Positions 58,222 through 64,000 of a stretch of 64,000 nucleotides of DNA are shown here, one piece after another; within the stretch, counting starts at the first letter, position 1, and each line of letters opens with the position of its first letter. The translations under genes were made by a program, and so were the position numbers. The stretch lies in NCBI GenBank assembly GCA_021324155.1, contig JAJPJQ010000051.1, positions 124,001-188,000 of the forward strand, in the 5' to 3' direction. The notes under the pieces were generated by a model that was not told the DNA's origin, made no database searches, and saw only the letters and a list, made by a program, of their open reading frames with translations. This DNA comes from Pseudomonadota bacterium. Lineage in GTDB: Bacteria > Desulfobacterota > Binatia > UBA9968.

Positions 58222-58634
58222 GGTACCTCTTCGCCCAGCAAAATTTACAGCCCGGCTTTTCTTATAACAGCTTGCATCGACTTTAAAGACAACTCGCCCG
58301 TTCGTATGGGTTTTTACCCGAATTGACAAGAAGCCGCCTTCTGCTACTAATTTTGAGCTATAGCGAGCCGTTGCTTTTGACCGGCTCGTCCGTGAGACTT
58401 CCTCGGATGCCTGAGGAACTCGTCCGTATTGGCTCACACTTAGGGCGCTTTTCAGCCCGAACGGGCGAAGCTATATTCAACCCACTTGCCCAGTCTCGGT
58501 GATTGTATTCGTTAATAAAAAAACGATTTTTCTGGTTTGTAACCGATCATTTTCCCTTGCAAAGCTCTTGATAACCATGGTAGCTTGCGCCGGGTGCGGT
58601 AGAACGCGAAATCCGCTTTCAACGGGATTGAAGT
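58222..58634. other. Long intergenic leader region with several hairpins
   Basis: About 413 bp lie between the divergent binding-protein and beta-barrel genes. It holds the promoter at 58323 and a series of hairpins between 58364 and 58466. These include two copies of CTCGTCCGT (58385 and 58419) and two mutually exclusive GGGC/GCCC pairings (58443-58458 or 58455-58466). The rest, to 58634, is AT-richer and contains no supported gene. Confidence 0.5.
58323..58351 (+). promoter_or_regulatory. Sigma-70-type promoter upstream of the structured leader
   Basis: TTGACA (58323-58328), a 17-base spacer and ACTAAT (58346-58351). The -35 is perfect and the -10 matches four of six. The predicted start near 58358 would place the hairpins at the 5' end of a leader of about 277 nt for the beta-barrel gene. 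Confidence 0.45.
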
Positions 58635-60152
58635 ATGACAAAAATGCGGTCATCTCACCGAACGGCGCGAAAATCATGTCGCGCGATTGCGGCAGCGCTC
58701 GCCGCGCTGTTTTTCTCCTCGATCATCGCCTCGACTAAAGCATCGGCCGAAGTTTACGGCGGCTTCTCTCTCGGCACGGGCGAAGAATTCAACGACAATA
58801 TCTTCTTTCGCACGCAGCCCGGCAGGAATAATGTCAAAGACTGGATCACGCACATCGTCCCGACATTTACCCTGCTTTATGCCACGCCCGGCGATCCGAC
58901 ACCGGTCTTGACCGCGACGCTCGCCCCGGAAGGTCAGATCTTTGCCCGCAACGCGACGTTCGGAAATTTCGGCGACAACATCGCTTTCGACTCGGCTTAT
59001 ACGTACAAAGCGGCACCGCAGTTTACGGTCAACTTCACCGAGAACTTGAGACGGACCGGCCTGACGCGGACGATCGGCCTCGATGCTATGGGACCGCCGC
59101 CGCAGCTGCCCGTCACACCGACCGATGTACCGACGCTCGGCAGCTTCGTCCCGCTGCCGCTCGCTCAGGCGATCCAGACGCTCGTCATCAGAGGACGGAA
59201 TTTCACCAACGCTTTCACGATGCAGCCGGTCTATCAATATTCGCCGACGCTCACTTTCTCGGGTGGCTATTCGATGGGCTACTCGAACAATAGGGACGGA
59301 CAGGACTTCAGCCACTCCGCCGGCGTCCGCGGCGTTTATAACTGGCGCCAGGAGCACAACCTGTTCGCAGGTTACACGGTCAACGTCTTCGACTCCGGCG
59401 GCAAGACCACCGTCGTCCACAGTATCGATATCGGCGACGATTTTTTCAGCAACGCGAGAATTCGCCTCTCGCCGACATGGACGCTGTCGGGCGCCTTCGG
59501 ACTCGCGTTCAACCAAGGCGGCACCGGCCCCACCGTCGTGACGAATGTCAGCGCGGTGCTACAGAAAGTCTGGCAGGACGCGCTGTTGAATCTGTCTATA
59601 CGCAGAGGTCTCACATCGAGCCTGGGCCTTTTTTCCGGACCGACGACGGCGACGACCTTTTCCGCCGGCTACGGCATCCGTATAACCGATCGGCTCACTG
59701 GACTCGCGGGCGCAGACTTCTCGCTGCTCGGCGACAAGAGCGAGACCGATATTCAGGTATTCCGCGCCTCCGCGGGACTCCAGTATTGGATCAATAGCTG
59801 GTTGTCTTCGAACCTGTGGTACAGCCGGCGCTGGCGCAGCGCCACGCCGAGCGCGGTCAACGTCCCGGCAGGACGTGCTGCTGGCGACAGCGTGCTCGCG
59901 TCGATTACTGCGCATTTCGATATCTATCCGAATCCCGGCCTCGCGATCGGAGGCATCAACCGGCCGCTGTTCGCGCCCGGCGGCGCGCCGACTTACGAGC
60001 GCACCGAGCTCCAGCAGCCGCTCCGTCCTGATCTCGGCCGGCCGGAGCTCCAGCAGACACCGCAGCAACAGCTCAGGGAGAAACCGGCGACTCCGCCGCC
60101 TCCACCGCCGCCGAGCACAACCCCGGACACCCAGACACCTCCGGCGCGTTAG
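58635..60152 (+). CDS. Outer-membrane beta-barrel protein, polysaccharide-export associated
   Basis: A 505-residue exported protein. The signal peptide covers about residues 1-38 (AAALAALFFSSIIASTKASA). The mature part alternates amphipathic strands (VYGGFSLGTGEEFNDNIFF, LTFSGGYSMGYSN, HNLFAGYTVNVFDSGG, TFSAGYGIRITDRLTGLAGADFSLL, LQYWINSWLSSNLWYSRRWR), the pattern of outer-membrane barrels found in exopolysaccharide loci. The C-terminus is a Pro/Thr-rich tail. It precedes the export lipoprotein gene by 142 bp. No Shine-Dalgarno is clear. Confidence 0.75.
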   Translation: MTKMRSSHRTARKSCRAIAAALAALFFSSIIASTKASAEVYGGFSLGTGEEFNDNIFFRTQPGRNNVKDWITHIVPTFTLLYATPGDPTPVLTATLAPEGQIFARNATFGNFGDNIAFDSAYTYKAAPQFTVNFTENLRRTGLTRTIGLDAMGPPPQLPVTPTDVPTLGSFVPLPLAQAIQTLVIRGRNFTNAFTMQPVYQYSPTLTFSGGYSMGYSNNRDGQDFSHSAGVRGVYNWRQEHNLFAGYTVNVFDSGGKTTVVHSIDIGDDFFSNARIRLSPTWTLSGAFGLAFNQGGTGPTVVTNVSAVLQKVWQDALLNLSIRRGLTSSLGLFSGPTTATTFSAGYGIRITDRLTGLAGADFSLLGDKSETDIQVFRASAGLQYWINSWLSSNLWYSRRWRSATPSAVNVPAGRAAGDSVLASITAHFDIYPNPGLAIGGINRPLFAPGGAPTYERTELQQPLRPDLGRPELQQTPQQQLREKPATPPPPPPPSTTPDTQTPPAR

Positions 60153-60185
60153 TAAACTTTTTTCTAACCTTCGGCGATTTAAAAC

Positions 60186-60226
60186 CGCGGCTGGACGGCT
60201 CTTCGCAAGCCGTCTATCCAGCCGCG
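60186..60226 (+). terminator. Long hairpin after the beta-barrel gene
   Basis: CGCGGCTGGA (60186-60195) pairs with TCCAGCCGCG (60217-60226). An inner GACGGCT/AGCCGTC pairing competes with it. No T tract follows, so it may attenuate or stabilise the transcript rather than terminate it. Confidence 0.45.
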
Positions 60227-60294
60227 TTCACACGCTTTCTCTCCGAGCACTAACCGGCTCTCAATAGTCATCGATCGACACAAAAGGAGGATGT

Positions 60295-60903
60295 ATGAGG
60301 AATGCAAAGTTTCGCTTTATTGTTTTGGGCCTGCTGTTCGCCGCCGGCTGCGGGACGCAGCAACTGCGCTCCCGGGAGTATAGCCTCGCCACGGACACGC
60401 CGAATCCCTCGAAGCCCGCCGCCGACGCGTACGTGATCGGCACCGGCGACGCGCTCGAAATCATCGTCTGGAAGGAGCCCACGCTTTCCGGGCCCGTGAA
60501 GGTGCGACCCGACGGCCTGATCACGCTGCCGCTCATCAACGAGGTCCAGGCCGCCGGCAGGACGACGGCGCAGCTTAGACAGGCCCTCGAGGATAGGTAC
60601 AAAAAATATGTCCAGGCGCCGAACGTGACAATCCGCGTCACCGAGATCACTTCCAGCGAGGTCTTCCTCGTCGGACAGGTGGCGAAGCCGGGCGCCTATC
60701 CCTCCACCGGCCACGATACCGTCTTACAGCTTATCACCCGCGCGGGCGGCCTCACGATCTTCGCCGACCGCCACAACGTCAAGGTCGTCCGCCGCGAGAA
60801 TTCCAAAGTGCGGGAATATCTCGTCGACTACGACGCGATCATCAAGGGCGATTTGAAGCAGGATATCGTGCTTAGGGCCGGGGACCGTGTGATCGTCGAC
60901 TGA
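60295..60903 (+). CDS. Polysaccharide export lipoprotein (OPX/Wza-like)
   Basis: A 202-residue predicted lipoprotein (MRNAKFRFIVLGLLFAAGCG, lipobox Cys19). It contains the Poly_export domain (YVIGTGDALEIIVWKEPTLSGPVKVRPDGLITLPLINEVQAAGRT) and one SLBB domain (SSEVFLVGQVAKPGAYPSTGHDTVLQLITRAGGLTIFAD). OPX proteins form the outer-membrane exit for exopolysaccharide. AAAGGAGG lies before the ATG. It ends at a strong terminator, so the usual downstream kinase and chain-length genes are not in this transcript. Confidence 0.9.
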   Translation: MRNAKFRFIVLGLLFAAGCGTQQLRSREYSLATDTPNPSKPAADAYVIGTGDALEIIVWKEPTLSGPVKVRPDGLITLPLINEVQAAGRTTAQLRQALEDRYKKYVQAPNVTIRVTEITSSEVFLVGQVAKPGAYPSTGHDTVLQLITRAGGLTIFADRHNVKVVRRENSKVREYLVDYDAIIKGDLKQDIVLRAGDRVIVD

Positions 60904-60923
60904 CGCTCAGCGGCGCTGGTGAG

Positions 60924-60990
60924 AAAAAGCGGCTGTTTCACCGCGACCGGGTTCGCTCGGCGCGGAGGGGGCAGCCGCTTTTTTTATTTT
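60924..60990 (+). terminator. Rho-independent terminator after the export gene
   Basis: AAAAAGCGGCTG (60924-60935) pairs with CAGCCGCTTTTT (60972-60983), followed by more T. The 36-base loop includes a further GC-rich fold. The remaining gap to 61110 holds no gene. Confidence 0.8.
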
Positions 60991-61110
60991 TTTGTAGTTA
61001 TGAGGTTATAAACAGTCGCGGGTGAACAAGCTGTTCAGAGCCGCTTTCCAATCTCCCTCAACACATCCTACCCGGCTTGTCCACCACATCTCCACAGGTT
61101 ACCAACAGCC

Positions 61111-62133
61111 TTACCTGGACAACCCCAGCTCCTTGCGCACCCGGTCGAGAAAGCTGTAATCCACCACCTGACTGACGCTCACCGGACGGGTGATCTTCGC
61201 GCTCTCGCGCGCAAGGTCGATCAACACCTGCACCGATTCCGGCTTGACGACCGCGTCTTTGGTAAGGACGCGCGAGACGTGGCGTAGCGTCTCGCCGGCC
61301 ATTTTGCGGTCGCTCATTTTCCATTGCTTCATCAAAATATCGATCACCGCCTCGCGGTTCTTCGGGTCGTTCACGAACATCAGCCCGCGGAGCGTCGCGC
61401 GCACCATCCGGTAGACCTCGTCGGGATTCTCGCGGATGCGCTTCTCCGACGTACCGAAACCGTTTTGCGGAAACTCCACGACGTCGCCGAGGAAAAGCAG
61501 CTCGTTGTATCCCTTTTCCTGAGCGATGATGTTCTCGGGCACGGAGAGCAGCGAAGCGTCGACGACGCCCGATTCGAGAACGGCGTAGCGGCTCGCGGCG
61601 CTGCCGGCCATCGGCAGGACCGAGACGTCGCGTCCCGGCTCTAGCCCGATATGCTTCAGCGCCTGCGTCGCGAGCAGCGTCGCGGATCCTCCCGGCGAGC
61701 TGCCGGCGACCTTTTTGCCCCGAAGCTGCTGCGGGTCTTTGATCTCTTTTTTGCTGATCAAAAACAGCAGCGGCTTGGACACCGTGAAAATCAGCACTTT
61801 CATCGGCTGGCCGTGCACCGCCGCGCCGATCGTGCCGGTGACCGCGCCGTTGTAGTCGAGATCGCCGTTCAACACCGCTGTGCTCGCCAGGTTCGCGGGC
61901 ATGAAAACGATTTCCAGATCGAGGCCTTCGTCGCGGAAAAAGCCGCGGTGCTGCGCGGCATAGATCGCGAGAAACGAAACGTTCGTCGACGAACTGCCCA
62001 TGCGCACCTTCTTCAAGCTCTGCGCGTGAGCATCCGACGTGAAGCAGGCGATCGCGACAAGCGAGACCAGCAGCACTACGGCGGCGCAGTTTCGAGTTTC
62101 GTGTTTCGGGTTTCGAGTCAAAGACCTGAACAC
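61111..62133 (-). CDS. ABC transporter substrate-binding protein, NitT/TauT type (orphan)
   Basis: A 340-residue exported binding protein. The GTG at 62133 is chosen because GAGGAGGG lies 7 bases upstream. The n-region of the signal peptide (SLTRNPKHETRN) is encoded by the left arm of a heptanucleotide repeat, after which VVLLVSLVAIACF is the hydrophobic core and DAHAQS the cleavage area. Mature features are GSSSTNVSFLAIYAAQHRGFFRDEGLDLEIVF and DPQQLRGKKVAGSSPGGSA. It is downstream of an Asp-box gene and a class II aldolase gene on the same strand. Confidence 0.86.
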   Translation of the reverse strand: MFRSLTRNPKHETRNCAAVVLLVSLVAIACFTSDAHAQSLKKVRMGSSSTNVSFLAIYAAQHRGFFRDEGLDLEIVFMPANLASTAVLNGDLDYNGAVTGTIGAAVHGQPMKVLIFTVSKPLLFLISKKEIKDPQQLRGKKVAGSSPGGSATLLATQALKHIGLEPGRDVSVLPMAGSAASRYAVLESGVVDASLLSVPENIIAQEKGYNELLFLGDVVEFPQNGFGTSEKRIRENPDEVYRMVRATLRGLMFVNDPKNREAVIDILMKQWKMSDRKMAGETLRHVSRVLTKDAVVKPESVQVLIDLARESAKITRPVSVSQVVDYSFLDRVRKELGLSR

Positions 62134-62201
62134 CGTTGTACCCTCCTCGTTGGCAAAAAACTCCTGCCTAGAAACTCGCAACTCGGAACTTGAAACTATT
62201 T
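62089..62201. repeat. Heptanucleotide inverted-repeat element
   Basis: Left arm 62089-62116: four 7-mers of form GTTTCGN, inside the binding-protein coding sequence. Right arm 62168-62195: CTAGAAA, CTCGCAA, CTCGGAA and CTTGAAA type units, ending 7 bases from the stop of the upstream Asp-box gene. The spacer holds the binding protein's ribosome site and start codon. Confidence 0.85.
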
Positions 62202-62202
62202 T

Positions 62203-63258
62203 TCAATCCGCCGCCGCCCACATGACGCGGTCGGCGGGCAATTCGATCGCGAGCTCGCGCCAGCTCTCGCCGCGGTCGTCGCTGAAAAGAATTTGCCCCT
62301 TGCCGCCGCTGCCCGAGGCATGGCCGCGCGCAACGAGGCCGGTGCCGGCGAACAGGGAATTCTTGTCGTGCGGGTGGTGCATCAGCGCCCAAAACATCGG
62401 ATCGCAGTCGTCGGGAAGTCCTTTGACGACCCGGCGCCATGATTTCGCGCCGTCGCCGCTCTTGAAGAGCGCGGCGCGAGCGCCGCGCTGCTCGCGCCGC
62501 CAGAAGCCCGGCGACCCGTCCGCTGTGGCGACGAGCATCTCCGGCGCGTCTCCCTGCTGCGGAGGCGGCAGGAAAAGAAAATCGTGGAAATAATTCCGCG
62601 TAAGGCCGTTTTCCGCGCGCACCCAGCCGTCCTCCGGCTTGTCGCTGGTGAAAAAACCGCGCGCGCTCGCGACGAAGTAGCGGTCGAAATGCGCGGGCAG
62701 ATTCGCTATGACATGGATATCGAGGTAATCGATCCCTTTGCTTACGTCCTCCCACGTCGCGCCGCGGTCGAAGCTGCGCACGATGCCACCGTGCTCGATG
62801 CACAGATAGATCGTGCGCGGGTCGTCGACATGGATGAAAATATTGCGCACATGGCCCTGGTGCGGCGGCTGCGGGAAGCGCCAGTTCTTCTTCACTTCGT
62901 CGGGAAGCGCTTTCAGCGCAGTCAATTCCTTCCAGCTCTCGCCGCCGTCCTCGCTGCGAAAGAGGCCGACGGGCTCGACGCCCGCATAGACAACGTCATC
63001 GCTTGTCGGATCGACGGCGACGGCGCGGATGTCGCCTTCGAGCACCCGCTTCCATGTTTGTCCCGCGTCGATCGTGCGGTAAAGCCCGTCGTGCGTAACA
63101 CCGACAAAAACGCGCTCCGGACGATCGTGGCAGCCGTGGATTGAATCGATAATGCCGTCGCGGAACGCGCGGCTCGTTTCTTCCCATCCGCCGCTTAGTG
63201 CGCGCCAGACGATCAGTCCGTGTTGAGTGCCGGCGTAAAGTCTTACTCCATCGGTCAT
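62203..63258 (-). CDS. Asp-box (BNR/sialidase-like) beta-propeller protein
   Basis: A 351-residue paralogue of the protein at 55982. Clear Asp-box repeats are TIDAGQTW, SEDGGESW, SFDRGATW, SGDGAKSW and SDDRGESW; a sixth is degenerate. WRFPQPPHQGHVRNIF aligns with WTFPGPPHQAHVKSLA of the paralogue. The ATG at 63258 follows GAGGA at 7 bases; an ATG at 63318 would add residues encoded by a heptanucleotide repeat and is rejected. Located between a class II aldolase gene and an orphan binding-protein gene. Function unknown. Confidence 0.83.
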   Translation of the reverse strand: MTDGVRLYAGTQHGLIVWRALSGGWEETSRAFRDGIIDSIHGCHDRPERVFVGVTHDGLYRTIDAGQTWKRVLEGDIRAVAVDPTSDDVVYAGVEPVGLFRSEDGGESWKELTALKALPDEVKKNWRFPQPPHQGHVRNIFIHVDDPRTIYLCIEHGGIVRSFDRGATWEDVSKGIDYLDIHVIANLPAHFDRYFVASARGFFTSDKPEDGWVRAENGLTRNYFHDFLFLPPPQQGDAPEMLVATADGSPGFWRREQRGARAALFKSGDGAKSWRRVVKGLPDDCDPMFWALMHHPHDKNSLFAGTGLVARGHASGSGGKGQILFSDDRGESWRELAIELPADRVMWAAAD

Positions 63259-63273
63259 AAAAAAATCCTCGAA

Positions 63274-63348
63274 GGAATTGGGGATTAGGGATTGGGAATT
63301 GGGGTTTAGGAGTCGCAATTCCTAATTCCCAATGCCTAATTCCTACGG
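63274..63348. repeat. Heptanucleotide inverted-repeat element, G-rich variant
   Basis: Left arm 63274-63308: five 7-mers of form GGGATTG or GGAATTG. Right arm 63321-63348: CCTAATT or CCCAATG type units. The right arm contains the stop codon of the class II aldolase gene (63343-63345). The loop is only about 12 bases, so a cruciform is likely stable. Confidence 0.88.
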
Positions 63349-64000
63349 GAAGAGTTCCACCCTTCCCGTTCCCGGCTGCCTATCCCAGCGCGCCTCGACC
63401 GAGGAAAAATAATTCCACGCGCGCTCCGCGCGCCGCTCGAAATCCATTTCCGCGTTGAACGCGCGCGCCTGATCGAGCGAAAGCGGGTCGACCTCTCCCA
63501 GCGCCGCGGCCTGGAGCGTTTTTTTTGCGTCGTCTTCCAGCACGAGCGCAGCGTAAAGCACCTCGGTCAAATTCCTTCCCACGACAACGGTGCCGTGCGC
63601 CCGGAGCAGCGCCGCGCGCTTGTCGCCGATGATTTTGACCAGCGCGCGGCCGCGCTCCGGCGTCGTGACGAGCTGCGCCTCGCGATAGAGCGGCACACCG
63701 TCGCTGAAAAGCGTGCCCTGAAGCGTCACGGGCTGGAACTCGCGTTTGGCGATCGTGAACAGCGTCGCGTGCGGCGGATGGAGGTGCGCGACGGCGAGCG
63801 CGTCGGCGCGCGCGGCATGCAGTGCGGTGTGGATCGGCCACTCGACCGGCGGGCGGCCGCTGCTCTGCGGTTTGCCATCGAGATCACACGGCACCATGTC
63901 CTCGGGGCGGAGCTGCCCCTTGTCCGAGCCCATGCCCGGCGTGATGAAGAGGCGCTTTTTCTCTGGATTATAAACGCTCACATGGCCGAATAGGCCGAGC
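63343..64000 (-). CDS. Class II aldolase/adducin-family protein, cut by the window edge
   Basis: The frame stays open to the right edge: the codons upstream of the GTG at 63981 read LGLFGH, followed by VSVYNPEKKRLFITPGMGSDKG, which is the family's conserved start region. The true start is therefore beyond 64000. Zinc ligands are visible in AVAHLHPPHATLF (His-x-His) and RAHGTVVVG. Members are fuculose-phosphate aldolases, ribulose-phosphate epimerases or decarboxylases. It is followed on the same strand by the Asp-box and binding-protein genes. Confidence 0.85.
   Translation of the reverse strand, partial: LGLFGHVSVYNPEKKRLFITPGMGSDKGQLRPEDMVPCDLDGKPQSSGRPPVEWPIHTALHAARADALAVAHLHPPHATLFTIAKREFQPVTLQGTLFSDGVPLYREAQLVTTPERGRALVKIIGDKRAALLRAHGTVVVGRNLTEVLYAALVLEDDAKKTLQAAALGEVDPLSLDQARAFNAEMDFERRAERAWNYFSSVEARWDRQPGTGRVELFP

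Noticed and set aside
61060-61110. DnaA-box-like strings (TTGTCCACC, ATCTCCACA)
   Set aside because: Each differs at two positions from the consensus, and there are no origin-linked genes or AT-rich unwinding element.

Overview
The window looks like a chromosome segment of an uncultured Gram-negative (diderm) soil- or sediment-type bacterium. The diderm reading rests on a polysaccharide-export lipoprotein, an outer-membrane beta-barrel protein, an MlaC-type protein and lipobox signal peptides. GC is above 60% by eye. The gene mix (many orphan NitT/TauT-type binding proteins, three UbiD decarboxylases, class III CoA-transferases, cupins) resembles genomes assigned to Binatota, Rokubacteria or Tectomicrobia, but that placement is inference only. 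I found no rRNA, tRNA, transposase, CRISPR array or recognisable DNA-binding transcription factor in the 64 kb.

Layout. 1-438: edge-truncated gene of unknown function. 459-3147 (minus): complete NitT/TauT ABC importer. 3400-7606 (plus): UbiD decarboxylase plus two class III CoA-transferases, an arrangement like anaerobic phthalate activation and decarboxylation. 7713-15265: PPOX-fold protein, DUF4262 protein, binding protein with a second UbiD, lytic transglycosylase, JAMM peptidase, hydrolases. 15584-24842: a run of small envelope and stress proteins (DUF1328, DUF3185, lipoproteins, MlaC-like, UspA, ferritin-like, peptidoglycan-binding) that includes a decayed amino-acid permease gene (18157-18950). 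25033-37730 (minus): one tightly packed operon with FmdB, two binding proteins, a bicupin, three M24-fold proteins lacking the metal ligands, an ornithine-cyclodeaminase-like protein, a ferric-type ABC importer and a ring-cleavage-type VOC protein. 37833-43194: a third UbiD with a haem-oxygenase-fold partner, LysE exporter, a candidate two-selenocysteine small protein, a second haem-oxygenase-fold protein and two cupins. 43341-64000: membrane proteins, MaiA, a DapA-like aldolase/lyase, exported proteins, rhomboid, dehydrogenase, three more orphan binding proteins, two Asp-box (BNR) proteins, a polysaccharide-export pair and a truncated class II aldolase.

How it fits together. Most genes form short catabolic units in which a periplasmic binding protein sits beside decarboxylases, CoA-transferases, dioxygenase-like cupins or hydrolases, consistent with scavenging aromatic or nitrogenous organic acids. 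Only two units carry membrane and ATPase ABC components, so most binding proteins must share transporters or act as sensors.

The most distinctive structural feature is a dispersed family of degenerate heptanucleotide tandem repeats, usually arranged as inverted arms. There are about ten copies, all at gene boundaries or inside genes, where they encode part of an ABC ATPase, the n-regions of two signal peptides and the C-terminus of an MFS transporter. Two other palindromic repeat types also lie at gene ends (49394-49418 and 57142-57221).
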